Assembly: GCA_016867235.1 (NCBI GenBank)
Contig: VGJY01000020.1
Span: 1-35,498, forward strand
DNA: 35,498 nucleotides
Direction of reading: 5' to 3'
From: Candidatus Tanganyikabacteria bacterium
GTDB taxonomy: Bacteria > Cyanobacteriota > Sericytochromatia > S15B-MN24 > VGJW01
Numbering within the stretch: position 1 is the first letter of the stretch; each line of letters opens with the position of its first letter. Shown piece by piece: positions 1 through 9,100 of the stretch. The position numbers were made by a program, and so were the translations under genes. The notes under the pieces are model-generated. The model ran no database searches and was not told the DNA's origin. It saw nothing but the letters and a program-made list of their open reading frames with translations.

Positions 1-438
1 GGCATCGCGGCCGGCACGGAGGCCGGCCCCACCCGTTGCATCGGTGGCGCAGGCCTCCGTGCCTGCGTCCGATAGGCGCCAGGTCATTTGAGCGCCGCTA
101 TCAGTGGCACTTCAACCATTTGGGATTCGAACCATTGGCAACTCATGTCGCCAGTGCCAGCCTAGTCCTCGGCGGCGTTGAAAAGGCAGACCCGAAGGCA
201 ATCCACGCAAACCGGAAGCTCGACCTGCTCGCGGTCGGCGGCCCGTCGGCGCTGGGGGGGGTAGGTGACTTGCCGCTCCGCCCTTCGTCGCTCGCCATCG
301 ACTCTACTCCGCCACGTCCGTTCGACACGATTCGTCCTGCCAGCATTCCCGTCGTAGGGCTTGCAGACTTGCCAGGAGCGGGCCGCAACTGCCCCGCGGA
401 TCGGGCATCAATGCAAGTTTTGGCATCCCGCCGCCAGA
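1..438. other. Non-coding left edge with two imperfect hairpins
   Basis: I see no convincing gene here; the open frame that crosses it only becomes protein-like at 498. At 10-66 an 18-nt arm (10-27) is matched by a near-perfect inverted copy (49-66, two mismatches), with a shorter inner stem in the loop, so the whole element can fold into one long hairpin of the REP type. A second imperfect hairpin follows at 71-102 (arms GATAG+GCGC and GCGC+CTATC with a two-base bulge). No mobile-element gene is attached. Confidence 0.5.
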
Positions 439-466
439 TTGCGACTATGCGGGCGGGGGATATGAT
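439..466 (+). promoter_or_regulatory. Promoter of the toxin-antitoxin operon
   Basis: A -35-like TTGCGA (439-444) and a -10-like TATGAT (461-466, 5 of 6 consensus positions) are 16 nt apart. The expected transcription start is about 25 nt before the antitoxin ATG at 498, which has a GGAGG at 487-491. This supports the short antitoxin start. Confidence 0.5.
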
Positions 467-497
467 AGAGAGCGTTGAAGTGAACTGGAGGCTTGAC

Positions 498-773
498 ATG
501 AGCGAGGTCGAACGGCTGCTGTCGGTCTTCGAGCGCCTTCCCGAAGGCGCCCGTGGGGAGGTGATTGACTTCGCCGAGTTCCTCGCGCAGAAATCCGGTT
601 GCGAGGGCGAGGCTGACGAGCAGGATCGAGCCTGGCTGGACGCCGACTTATCCGGCCTGGGCCGATGGGAGCCCTACGACTGGGGGCCTGGCGGGCCGCC
701 GAAGGGCCGCCCTGTCATTTGGGATGACGCTCGCGGCGTCTTCTTCGTCGAGGACGCGAGCGATGCCGGGTAG
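498..773 (+). CDS. DUF2281-type antitoxin of a MazF/PemK toxin-antitoxin pair
   Basis: A 91-residue protein. Its N-terminal half has the pattern seen in small DUF2281-like antitoxins: a helix with RLPEGARGEVIDFAEFLAQK (residues 16-35), then an acidic, Trp-rich tail ending in GRPVIWDDARGVFFVEDA. Such antitoxins normally bind and neutralise a partner toxin through the C-terminal tail and may repress their own operon; the partner is the MazF-like gene that overlaps its last 11 nt. The start is chosen because of GGAGG six nt upstream and a good promoter at 439-466; the frame extends upstream to 36 but reads as non-protein. The family assignment rests on motif resemblance only. A DNA-binding domain is not obvious, so autoregulation is uncertain. 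Confidence 0.7.
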   Translation: MSEVERLLSVFERLPEGARGEVIDFAEFLAQKSGCEGEADEQDRAWLDADLSGLGRWEPYDWGPGGPPKGRPVIWDDARGVFFVEDASDAG

Positions 774-1128
774 GGACCTTGCACCGGGGGACGTGGTCAT
801 GATCGGGTTCCCGCGCCACGATCCCCGAGGCCATGAGCAGGAGGGGCTACGACCTGCGGTTGTAGTGGGAATCCCTCCGCTGCCGATGCGCTTCCCGCTG
901 GTCTGGGTAGTCCCGCTCACGAGCCAGACCGGGCAGTGGCAGGAAGCCAATCCCGGTCTTTACCCCCTCTTGCCGGCCGGATCCGCCGGCCTCATGAAAG
1001 ATTCCGTCGCCTTGGGCGACAACCTCCGTGCCGTCGATCGTGCTCGGGTGGGCGCGTACATCGGCACCCTTGATTCGGTTTTGATGCGCCCGCTACGGGA
1101 GATCTTGGCGCGCATCCTGTCGACCTGA
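763..1128 (+). CDS. MazF/PemK-family toxin (probable mRNA endoribonuclease)
   Basis: A 121-residue protein whose start carries the PemK/MazF signature: GDVVMIGFP (residues 9-17), then the Gly-His-Glu-Q-[G]-LRPAVVVG segment, which forms the beta-barrel core and substrate loop in this family. A second typical stretch, VWVVPLTSQTG, holds the conserved Thr-Ser region, and the C-terminal helices (DSVALGDNLRAVDRARVGAYIGTL) match family architecture. Known members cut mRNA at short sequences. The ATG lies inside the antitoxin gene (11-nt overlap) with a GAGGA eight nt upstream, the usual antitoxin-first, coupled arrangement. The length is normal for the family and nothing looks broken. Confidence 0.85.
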   Translation: MPGRDLAPGDVVMIGFPRHDPRGHEQEGLRPAVVVGIPPLPMRFPLVWVVPLTSQTGQWQEANPGLYPLLPAGSAGLMKDSVALGDNLRAVDRARVGAYIGTLDSVLMRPLREILARILST

Positions 1129-1543
1129 GGGGCCAAACCCCGGGAGCCTGCCGCCGGTCCAGGCGTGCCGACAGAGAAGGCTGCCCGAACAACGGAGATT
1201 TACAGAGACAATCCAAGGATTTCAACGAAATCCGTCCTACTGCACTTAAGGCCTGCGATGAGCGAATTACAGCTATTCCAGCGATCGGTCGAGAACTAAC
1301 AAGGCAGTTCCATAACCATCCCGCCAGGTGTACTAACGGTCGGTCGCCTGGTTCAAGGGCAGGCATTCCGCCTGACCACGCGCTCTGCCATGGAGCCAAC
1401 GTCTCAATATTGCTACTCGGCGCTCTGGGTCCCGGCCGCGAGATCCACGGGTCGGGTTCGGCCATGGTGATTCGGCCGAGTCAGTCGTCCGGAAAGCTCT
1501 CGATCGTGGGCACAGGTGAGGCGTGAGCAAGCGCCATTGGCAC
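1129..1543. other. Gene-free spacer after the toxin-antitoxin operon
   Basis: About 415 nt separate the toxin stop from the convergent amidase stop. The short minus-strand frames here have no recognisable protein character. The only structure I see is a small hairpin at 1217-1233 (7-bp perfect stem GGATTTC/GAAATCC, 3-nt loop) without a T-tract, too weak to call a terminator. Base composition is less GC-biased than in neighbouring genes. Confidence 0.5.
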
Positions 1544-3811
1544 CTACCCCAGGTCGTCGGGGATCTCCGGGCGTTCCATCTCCACGACCACCTCCCGGCT
1601 CTCGCCGGCCTCGACGCCCATGACGCGGACGTGGCGGATGCGTTTGCCGTCGTCGATGGTCAGCAGGTGCTGGCCGGGCGGCATGCCCGGGAAGATCCAG
1701 GCGCCGTCGGGGCCGGTCTGGCCGATCCAGGCGCCATCGAGGCGCACCAGGGCGTTGGCCACCGGCTTGCGGTCCTGCTGGGCGACCACCTTGATGAAGG
1801 CGGCGTTGGGCTCGGGGGGCATCAGGCCCCGGAAGATGGCGTCGGCCTCCAGGCGGCAGCGGGCCTCCAGCGCGTGCTCGGGCACCTGCTCGATGCCGCC
1901 GGTGTAGATCACCACGGCGTCGGTGGTGGTCTGCAGCAGGGGGTAGGAGGTGTTGGGGACGGCGCCGGCGTCGATCACGCCCAGCGCTCTGGCCAGGTTT
2001 GCGGAGATCACCCCCGCCAGCTTGCCGGTGAGCTTGTTGTTGGGGTGGTGCTCGGCACGTGACTGCGGCGCGGCGCCCACCAGGTGGCCGATGCGCACGT
2101 AGAGCACCGCGTCGGAGCTGTTGGCGACGCGCATCCGCACCACATCGGGCTGGCCCTCGTCCGGCCGGCGGGTGAGGATGACATTGGCGCCGGCGGCCTC
2201 GAAGATCGCCTTGAGCTGCCGCGCGGTGCGCCAGCTGGCGTCCTGGGCCCGCATGGCCGCGGCGTCGCGCCGCGCGTCGCCGCCCTCGGGATCGAGCACC
2301 ACGGTCTGGTCGACCCACAGGCCGGCCACGGGCTCGAGTTCGGTCCACCGGAACGCCGCCGCGCGGGCGTCGAGTATCTCCTCGCGGTAGCCCGGCGCCC
2401 ACACCCGGATCTCCCGGAGGCCGCCGGGGTTGCCCTGCAGCCACCAGAGCCCCTCGCGATTGGTCCGGCTCGCCATCGAGCGCGTGGTCGACGTGACCAG
2501 GATCTGCGCCCCCGCGACCGGCTGGCCGCCCCGCGCGGTCACCAGCCCCATCAGGGCCGGCCGGCTCGCGCCCGGCACCTTGACCGCCGCGGAAATCGCG
2601 CCGGCCGAGGCGGTGAGCGTGGCGCCGGCCTTCGGAATCCGGATGAGGTAGGCCGCCGCATGCCCCCCGTGCGTGACGATTTCGTCTTGCGCCAGCTCAC
2701 CCGCGCTCGCCTTGAGCTTGATCTTGGTGCCGTCCGCCACCGGTCGGCCCAGGACGTCCACGATGCTGATCTGCACGGGAGCCGGCCCCCCGCTCGGGGC
2801 GAAGTCGAAGGCCGGCGAGAGCGTGATGGCGGCCGGCGGCTCGTTGATGCTGATGCTCGCCGTGGCGGGCACCGACGTGCGACCCGCGAGGTTGCGCACC
2901 CACACCTCCACGGAGTGGCTGCCGTTGGCGAGGGGCCCGGGCGCCCGCCAGACCACGCGATCTCCCCGCAGCACCGGCCGTTCGGCCGCGCCATCGACTT
3001 CGAGCGAGATCGCCTGCGGATCCAGGGGACTCCCGCCGCCAGACAGGACGGCGACGACCTCCGGCCGCAGCTTGTCGCTCTTGAAGTCCACCTCCAGCGA
3101 GAGCACCCTGGGCACCCCGGGCTGGAAATAGTCGCAGATACCGTAGAAGTAGGCCTCGGCTTCCTGAGCGACGCCCTCGGGCGTGCGGAGCTTGCGCGCC
3201 ACGCCGGGGTGGGTGATGTAGGCGGCTTCGCCCAGCACGGCCGCGGTGCGGGCGTTGCGGATGACCGAGTAGTTGCCCGGGATGAGCATCTCGGCCGGCG
3301 GCTCCAGAGCGCGCACGAGGTAGCGGTGGATGCTGGTCGCCGCCTCGAGGGAGGCGCCCAGATCGTCCATCCGGTAGTAGGTCTCGGTGGCGGTGAGGTC
3401 GGTCTCGCGCTCTCCCTGCCGGGCGTTGTGGTGAATGGACAGGAAGAGGTCGGCGCCGATGCGATTGGCGATGGCCGGCCGCTCGCGCAGATCCTCTCCG
3501 AGGCTCCGGTCCAGGACGGCGCGGTCGGTGGTGCGCGTGAGGTGGACCGTCGCCCCGACGGCCTCCAGGCGCCGCGCCAGCTCCAGCGCCACCGCCAGGT
3601 TGGCGTCCTTTTCCAGCAGGCCGTCGGGACCCTCGGCGCCCGCTTCCTTGCCTCCATGGCCTGGATCGAGCACCACCACCTTGCCCGCCGTGCCCCCGCA
3701 GTCCGGAACCGGGAGCGTCTCTACCGCGGCCCCCCGGTCGGAGGCGCGGGCCGCCTGGCAGCCTGCGGCCAGGGACGCCAGGAGGGCCGCAAGCAGGGCT
3801 CGGCGCAGCAT
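1544..3811 (-). CDS. Lipoprotein N-acetylmuramoyl-L-alanine amidase with a degenerate second amidase domain
   Basis: A 755-residue exported peptidoglycan hydrolase. Residues 1-18 are a lipoprotein signal (LASLAAGC, Cys18). Residues 43-229 form a complete Amidase_3 domain with zinc ligands His52 (DPGHGG), Glu67 (LLEKD), His127 (SIHHN) and catalytic Glu195 (LGEAAY), so it should cleave the amide between MurNAc and the stem peptide. Residues 235-415 look like Ig-like domains, and 417-480 like a carboxypeptidase-regulatory fold. Residues 500-665 repeat the amidase pattern (VVLDPEGG; AIFEAAGANVILTRRP; DAVLYVRIGH) but lack the zinc His/Glu residues, so this copy is probably a non-catalytic wall-binding domain. 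Residues 670-755 are another regulatory-like beta domain. The start is placed at the ATG before the signal peptide rather than upstream TTG codons; there is no Shine-Dalgarno, but a -10-like box lies 9 nt upstream. Confidence 0.88.
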   Translation of the reverse strand: MLRRALLAALLASLAAGCQAARASDRGAAVETLPVPDCGGTAGKVVVLDPGHGGKEAGAEGPDGLLEKDANLAVALELARRLEAVGATVHLTRTTDRAVLDRSLGEDLRERPAIANRIGADLFLSIHHNARQGERETDLTATETYYRMDDLGASLEAATSIHRYLVRALEPPAEMLIPGNYSVIRNARTAAVLGEAAYITHPGVARKLRTPEGVAQEAEAYFYGICDYFQPGVPRVLSLEVDFKSDKLRPEVVAVLSGGGSPLDPQAISLEVDGAAERPVLRGDRVVWRAPGPLANGSHSVEVWVRNLAGRTSVPATASISINEPPAAITLSPAFDFAPSGGPAPVQISIVDVLGRPVADGTKIKLKASAGELAQDEIVTHGGHAAAYLIRIPKAGATLTASAGAISAAVKVPGASRPALMGLVTARGGQPVAGAQILVTSTTRSMASRTNREGLWWLQGNPGGLREIRVWAPGYREEILDARAAAFRWTELEPVAGLWVDQTVVLDPEGGDARRDAAAMRAQDASWRTARQLKAIFEAAGANVILTRRPDEGQPDVVRMRVANSSDAVLYVRIGHLVGAAPQSRAEHHPNNKLTGKLAGVISANLARALGVIDAGAVPNTSYPLLQTTTDAVVIYTGGIEQVPEHALEARCRLEADAIFRGLMPPEPNAAFIKVVAQQDRKPVANALVRLDGAWIGQTGPDGAWIFPGMPPGQHLLTIDDGKRIRHVRVMGVEAGESREVVVEMERPEIPDDLG

Positions 3812-3820
3812 CGTTAACGC

Positions 3821-3826
3821 ATGATA
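3821..3826 (-). promoter_or_regulatory. Possible leaderless -10 box of the amidase gene
   Basis: TATCAT reads on the minus strand with 9 nt between it and the amidase ATG, and no Shine-Dalgarno lies between them. Transcription would start almost at the ATG. The -35 region is poor, so this is a suggestion only. Confidence 0.35.
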
Positions 3827-4036
3827 CCCGGCCGCGCCCCGGCTTATTGTGGGTCGCCCTCCGCGCCTTGCAAGCGGCGGCGCGTCCAGGGGCCCCACTC
3901 TCGATTGGCCCCCTGGATTAGAGACTCGGCCAAGCTTAAGGCCGCCTTTACCCAAAGATTAGCTCGAATTGGGAAAGAGCTGTTAATCCGTGGCAGATAC
4001 GTAGCTTGGAGCATCCTTGAGGAGCATGGAGGAACC

Positions 4037-4822
4037 ATGGCGTACCGTCGGGCAGGATTCATCGCCGTACTGGCCATCGGCCTCGGCATCGCGGGCTGCG
4101 GCAGCGACACAGCCGTCCAGACCGGGTCGGGCGAATTGACCACGCTCAAGCCGACCACCGGCGCGGGCGCGGGCGCCGGCCAGCAGTACCAGGCGCCCGG
4201 CGCTCCCCAGGCGGGCAGCGAGGAAGCCGCCAAGGCCCTGGTCAAGGACGTCTCCGCCGCGTTCCAGGCGCTCCAGGGCTACTCGGGCAGCATCGAGTGC
4301 ACCGACGCCAAGGACGGCACCGGCAAGCAGATCATCAGCAAGGCCAACGTCAAGTTCATGAAACCGGAGCAGATCCGGGTAGACCTGACCTTCAACTCCG
4401 ACGATCCCAAGAAGGCCGGTACCAAGGCCGTCTGGAAGGGCGGGGACACGATGAAGGTAAAGCCCTCGGGCCTCCTGGGCTTCGCGAAGGTCGACCTCGC
4501 GATCGGCGATACCCGCCTCCTGACCGAGAACGGCTGGAAGATCAACCAATTCTCGCTCAAGGCCAACATCGACACGCTGACGAATCCGTCGGCGAAGGTG
4601 AAGTACATGGGCCGCAGCCAGCTTGCCAACTACACCCTGGCCCTGGCCGACGTCTCGGGCCCGCTCAAGATGACCAAGGCCGACCACATCAAGATGGGCA
4701 TCGACATCAACACCAAGCTGCCCGTCTACGCTGAGTACCTGCAGGGCACCAAGCTCCTGTACTCGATGCGGCTGCTGAACGTCAGCATGACGCCTCCGAG
4801 CGCGGCGGACTTCGAACTGTAG
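4037..4822 (+). CDS. Lipoprotein with LolA/outer-membrane-lipoprotein-sorting-like domain
   Basis: A 261-residue exported lipoprotein: signal peptide MAYRRAGFIAVLAIGLGIAGC (lipid-modified Cys21), a low-complexity Gly/Ala/Gln linker (about residues 35-62), then a beta-rich domain. The stretch from about residue 70 (AAFQALQGYSGSIECTD, then KANVKFMKPEQIRVDLTF) resembles the first strands of LolA/RseB/DUF1571-type folds, which bind lipid or lipoprotein moieties in a half-barrel. The function is therefore inferred only as envelope lipid or lipoprotein handling. The start is the ATG with GGAGG four nt upstream, exactly before the signal peptide. The gene is monocistronic: it ends at a strong intrinsic terminator and is divergent from the amidase, 225 nt away. 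Confidence 0.7.
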   Translation: MAYRRAGFIAVLAIGLGIAGCGSDTAVQTGSGELTTLKPTTGAGAGAGQQYQAPGAPQAGSEEAAKALVKDVSAAFQALQGYSGSIECTDAKDGTGKQIISKANVKFMKPEQIRVDLTFNSDDPKKAGTKAVWKGGDTMKVKPSGLLGFAKVDLAIGDTRLLTENGWKINQFSLKANIDTLTNPSAKVKYMGRSQLANYTLALADVSGPLKMTKADHIKMGIDINTKLPVYAEYLQGTKLLYSMRLLNVSMTPPSAADFEL

Positions 4823-4840
4823 AGCCGCTTCAAGCTATAC

Positions 4841-4876
4841 GCGGCCTCGCCTCGGCGGGGCCGCTGTTTTATTTCT
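4841..4876 (+). terminator. Intrinsic terminator after the LolA-like lipoprotein gene
   Basis: A GC-rich stem of about ten base pairs (left arm from GCGGCCTCG, right arm ending GGGGCCGC, one T-G wobble) with a tetraloop is followed directly by TGTTTTATTT. It lies 18 nt after the stop codon and is the clearest factor-independent terminator in the window. Confidence 0.85.
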
Positions 4877-4967
4877 CTGTTAGGTCTTTGTTTTTCAAGC
4901 AATTTGCTTAACGAAGGATTCTAAAAGATGTGCGGGAAGCGTGATTGTTTTCGAGGAGCGAGGACTG

Positions 4968-6143
4968 ATGGGATTTGTTGCGGGTACTGGCGCGCCCATG
5001 CAAGGCGCGGTCGCCATTTCGCCGGCCGGATGGTACTTCGGCGCCCGCCGCTCGCAGGAAGCCGAGCTCCGCCGGGGTATCCACAACGACATCGCCCGCG
5101 GCGAGCACGCCATCAAGGCCGACATCCGCGCCAAGGCGGCCAAGGTCGGCAAGCCGGGAGGCCTCAGCCCCGAGGAGTACCGTGCGTACCGCAACGACAT
5201 GAACGCCCGGCTGGGCATGCTTGCCGACCTGCGCAAGGTGGCCGCCGAACCCGGCCTCACCATGGCGCTGCTCAAGGATCTCTCGGCCAAGACGCGCAAC
5301 GTCGGCCGGCCGGGCGGCCTGGCGCCCTCCGAGTTCCAGGCGTACCTGCTCGACATGAAGTTCCGGGCGCGCCACAAGATCCCGGGCGGCCCCGGCTCGC
5401 CGTATCCCGAGCACCTGCGCAACCTGGTGACCCAGGTCAACACGATGGAAACCATCGCGATGGCCAAGCAGGATCTGCTCCGCGACCAGAAGGCCAAGGC
5501 CAGCAACTCCGGGCGCGCCGGCGGCCTCTCGCCCGAGGAGTTCCAGGCCTACTCGATCGACATGGACGGGCGCCTCAAGAAGCTCGATCAGCTCGAGCAG
5601 CTGATCAAGACCTACGAGTTCCCGGATGCGCTCATCCGCGACATCAAGAGCAAGGCCAGCAACCTGGGCAAGGCGGGCGGCATGTCGCCCGAGGCGTTCG
5701 ACGCCTACATGCTCGACATGGCGTTCCGCGCGAAGTACAAGATGCCGGGCCCGCTGGGCTCGCCGTACCCGGAGAACCGCGTGCACCTGGTATCGGCCGT
5801 CAATGCGATGGAGGCGGTCTCGTCGGCCAAGCAGGACCTGGTGCGAGACATGAAGGCCAAGGCCGCCCACGTGGGCCGCGCCGGCGGCTTCTCGCCCGAG
5901 GAGTACATGGCCTACTCGCTGGACATGCAGACCCGCCTGCAGATGCTCGACGGTACCGCCACGCTGCTGCGCCGCTACGAGTTCCCGGCGGCCGTCTCGC
6001 GTGACATCCAGGCCAAGCTGGCCACCGTGGGCCGCGCCGGCGGGATGTCGCCCGAGGAGTTCGCCGCTTACGCCGCCGATCTCCGGACCAAGGCCATCGG
6101 GCCTGGCCCCCTACCCGGCAACGGCTTCTCGGCGATCCGCTGA
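4968..6143 (+). CDS. Unrecognised protein of six paired helix-loop-helix repeats
   Basis: A 391-residue soluble protein with no signal peptide or membrane segment; I do not recognise the family. A 28-residue motif occurs six times, at residues 51-78, 103-130, 172-199, 224-251, 293-320 and 345-372. Its consensus is RD(I/M)KAKA..VGRAGG(L/M)SPEEF.AY..DM. Spacings alternate 52, 69, 52, 69, 52, so the real unit is a 121-residue pair. The 69-residue step always carries a conserved insert with a Pro/Gly-rich GSPYPE and a helix ending AKQDL. The loop resembles the second half of an EF-hand (Gly at position 6, hydrophobic at 8, Glu at 12 then Phe/Tyr), but the acidic ligands at positions 1, 3 and 5 are absent and basic residues are present, so calcium binding is unlikely. 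The start at 4968 is preferred (GAGGAG 9 nt upstream); a GTG at 4941 is possible. Convergent with the cyclase gene with 1 nt between stops. Confidence 0.8.
   Translation: MGFVAGTGAPMQGAVAISPAGWYFGARRSQEAELRRGIHNDIARGEHAIKADIRAKAAKVGKPGGLSPEEYRAYRNDMNARLGMLADLRKVAAEPGLTMALLKDLSAKTRNVGRPGGLAPSEFQAYLLDMKFRARHKIPGGPGSPYPEHLRNLVTQVNTMETIAMAKQDLLRDQKAKASNSGRAGGLSPEEFQAYSIDMDGRLKKLDQLEQLIKTYEFPDALIRDIKSKASNLGKAGGMSPEAFDAYMLDMAFRAKYKMPGPLGSPYPENRVHLVSAVNAMEAVSSAKQDLVRDMKAKAAHVGRAGGFSPEEYMAYSLDMQTRLQMLDGTATLLRRYEFPAAVSRDIQAKLATVGRAGGMSPEEFAAYAADLRTKAIGPGPLPGNGFSAIR
5118..6083 (+). repeat. Three tandem 363-bp coding repeat units (third partial)
   Basis: The paired motif of the 391-residue protein corresponds to DNA units at 5118-5480, 5481-5843 and 5844-6083 (the last lacks the second linker). 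Codon-level similarity is highest around the GGxSPEE segments. Divergence between units is too high for a recent slippage event, so the duplication looks old and selected at protein level. Confidence 0.75.
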
Positions 6144-6144
6144 A

Positions 6145-9100
6145 CTAGCGGGCCCGGCGATCCCGCCGAGATCCGAAACCTGTATCGCGAAGGGCGCGAA
6201 CCCGCTCCAGGTCGGCGTTCGCGCCTAACCGCGCGAAGCTGGCCTCGGCCTGGGCGAGCAGCTCGCGGGCCCGATCGCCGCCCACCACGGCGGCGAGCGC
6301 CACCTGGGTGCGGCCCAGCTCCAGCTTGACGCCCAGTTCGGCTACCAGCGCCAGCGCCGCTTCCAGGGTCGCCACGGCCCCGGCGGCATCGCCCTCGTTG
6401 ACCTGCACCCGGGCCTGGTGCCGCAGCAGGATAGCCTTCTGCAGCCGGTCGCCGGCGCGATCGGCCAGGATCAGGCCCTTGGCGACGTGGCGCCGCGCCT
6501 CGTCGGAGTACCCGGCCTCCAGCAGCACCCGGCCCAGGATCTGGTGGGCTTCGGGCTGATGCTCGAATGCGCCCAGCCGTTCCAGTCCGGCCAGGCCGTC
6601 GCGCAGCAGGCGGATGGCTTCGTCGTGCCGCCCCGCGCTCGCGTGGGCATTGGCCAGGCCCACCTGCGCGACCTCGATCATGAACGCGTTGCCGGTCCGG
6701 GCGGCCAGGTCATGCGCCCTTTCGAAGTGGGCGGTTGCCTCCGGGACGCGGCCTAGGTCCAGCTTCAGCGTGCCCAGGTTGAGTTCCAGGGTGAGCAGGC
6801 GCGCCACGTCGCCCAGGCGCGCGTAGAGCGTCAGCCCCCTGGCGTAGTGCTCGGCGGCCGCCGGCCAGTCGCCACGCTGGTAGTGCACGAGGCCGAGGTT
6901 CTGGAGGGCGTCGGCGATGCCCAGGAGATCCTCGGCCGCGGTCCGCAACGCCAGCGCCTCGGCGTAGTGCGAGAGCGCCTTCTCCCATTCGCTGGTGCGG
7001 TAGTAGCAGCTACCCAGCGTGTTGTGGGCCTGCGCCCGCTCGAGCGTGTCGGTCAGGTGCTCGAGCGCCTGGCTGGCGAGCCGCAGGCCCTCACCGTAGC
7101 TGCCCTGGCGCAGCGCGAGCCAGCTGCGGGCCGCCAGCAGGCGCGGCACCGCGGCCGGTGTGCGCGCCGCCAGGCGCGCGGCGGCCTCCTCCAGGCGCCC
7201 CAGGCCCATCCGGAGCTCGCCCTGCCGATCCAGGACGCGAGCCAGCAGCAGGTAGAGGTCGGTCACCGCCGGCAGGTCGTCGGCCCGCCACGCGCCTTCG
7301 AGAGCCTCCTCCGCGCATTCCCGCGCTTCGGCGTAGTGGCCCAGCGTGAGGCTCACCTCGGCCAGGGCCGCCAGCACGTCGCGGGCGGCAACCGGTGGCG
7401 GGCCCGGATCGCGCGACAAGAACGCCAGTGCGTCCTGGAACGCGCGCCGGGCGTCGTCGTTGGCGAACGCCCGCAAGGCCAGGCTGCCGGCCCGGAAGAG
7501 GTAGTACGCCGCCTTGCCGGCACACTCGGCCCGGGAATAGTGGTAGGCCAGTTCCTGTGCGGCGGGGGCGGGCAGGTCCTCCAGGGCCTCGGCCACGCGG
7601 CGGTGCAGATCGCGGCGGGCGGACAGCAGGAGGCCGTCGTAGGCGACCTCCTGGATGGCGGCCTGATTGAACGCTATCTCCCCGCTCTCGCGGCGATGGA
7701 AGAAATCCTGCGCCACCAGGGCTCCCACCGCGGCGTCGGCGTCCCCCGGGAAGACCTGGGCGAAGAGATCCGGGTAGAAGCTGCGGCCGATGACCGACGC
7801 CACCTGGATGGCGCCGCGCAGATCGGCGGGCAGGGCATCAAGGCGGGCCGCCACGACGCCCTTGATGGACGTGGGCAGATCCACCTGGTCGAGGGCGTGC
7901 GCGACCTCCCAGCCGTCGCGCCCCCGCACCAGCGCGCGGGCGTCGACCAGGCGCTTGACCAGTTCCCACAAGAAGAGCGGATTGCCCTCGGCCCGCGCCA
8001 CGACGGCCCGCGCAAGCGCCTGCAGCGCGGCGGGCCAGGCGCCCGGATCGGCTGGCAGCCCGAGCGCGGCGGCCAGCAACGCTTCCTGATCCTCGGCCTG
8101 CAACGGCCTCAGCACGATGCGGGTGAGGTCCACCTTGCCGGCCCAGTCCGCCCCGAGATCACGCCGGCCCGGGCGTAGCTGCGCCAGGATCAATACCGGC
8201 AGGTCGCCTTCGGCGTCGCCGATGGCTGCCACGAAGGAATCGAGCCACTCGAGCGAACCGTCGTCGGCCCAGTGCAGGTCGTCGAGCCCGATGATGAGCG
8301 GGACCCGCCTGGCGTCGGCCACGAGCAGATCGTTGAGGGCGCGGAACGCCGCGTTGCGGCTCAGTTCGGGCCCGAGCCTCCCGGGCGCTTCCAGCCCCAG
8401 CAGCGTGCCGACCAGGTCCGCCACGCCGCGATCGTCCGGCACGCCGCAGCGGCGGGCGCGATCGGCCAGGGCCTCCGGGATGCTGGCCGGATGGGCGCCG
8501 CGGGGCAGGCCGAGCCAGTCGGCGAGCAGGGCGTGCACCATCCGGAACGCGTGGTCGCGCCCGTAGGACGGGCAGCGCACGCGGAGCAGTCGACCGGCCT
8601 GCCGGTGGCGGGCCATGTGCACGATTTCGCGGGCGAGGCGGCTCTTGCCCATGCCGGCCTCGCCGATGAGGGCGACCACCTGGGGGTGTCCCGCCCGCAG
8701 ATTGTCCAGGCAGACCATGAGCCGCGCCAGTTCGGCCTGGCGCCCCACCAGGGGCGTGCGGTCGCGCAACTCCCCGCGGGCCGGCGCCCGTACCGCCACG
8801 AGCCGGAATGCCCGCACCGGCGCCGGGATGCCCTTGAGGGTGAGCGGTCCCAGGGGCTCGAACTCGAAGCGCTCCCGGGTGTGCGACCAGGTCGCCTCGC
8901 CGACCAGCACGGTGCCCGGTTCGGCCGCGGTCTCCAGCCGTTGCGCGAGGTTCACGGCCTCGCCCATGACGGTGTACTCCCGCTTGGGGCCGCCGCCCAC
9001 GGCGCCCGCGACGACCAGGCCCGTGTTGATGCCCACGCGGAGCGCCAGGTCGATGCCGGTTTCGCGGGCCAGTTGCGCCGCGTAGGCCCGTGCCGCCTGT

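Noticed and set aside
124-133. GATTCGAACC, resembling a tRNA T-loop on the minus strand
   Set aside because: The flanking bases do not form a T-stem, and no D-arm, anticodon arm or acceptor stem can be built around it.
36-497. Upstream extension of the antitoxin frame
   Set aside because: The sequence is Arg/Pro-rich without domain character, and a promoter and Shine-Dalgarno lie at 439-491 before the ATG at 498.
1217-1233. Hairpin as terminator of the toxin-antitoxin operon
   Set aside because: The stem is only 7 bp and no T-tract follows.
992-1530. Two minus-strand frames downstream of the toxin
   Set aside because: They have no ribosome site, no recognisable protein features, and Arg/Pro/Ser-rich shadow composition.
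2084-3817. Long plus-strand open frame antisense to the amidase
   Set aside because: It is His/Arg/Gly-rich shadow sequence caused by GC-rich codon use; the minus strand encodes complete domains.
5118-6083. Tandem repeats as a possible CRISPR or satellite array
   Set aside because: The units are 363 bp, in frame, and conserved at protein level; there are no short identical repeats with unique spacers.
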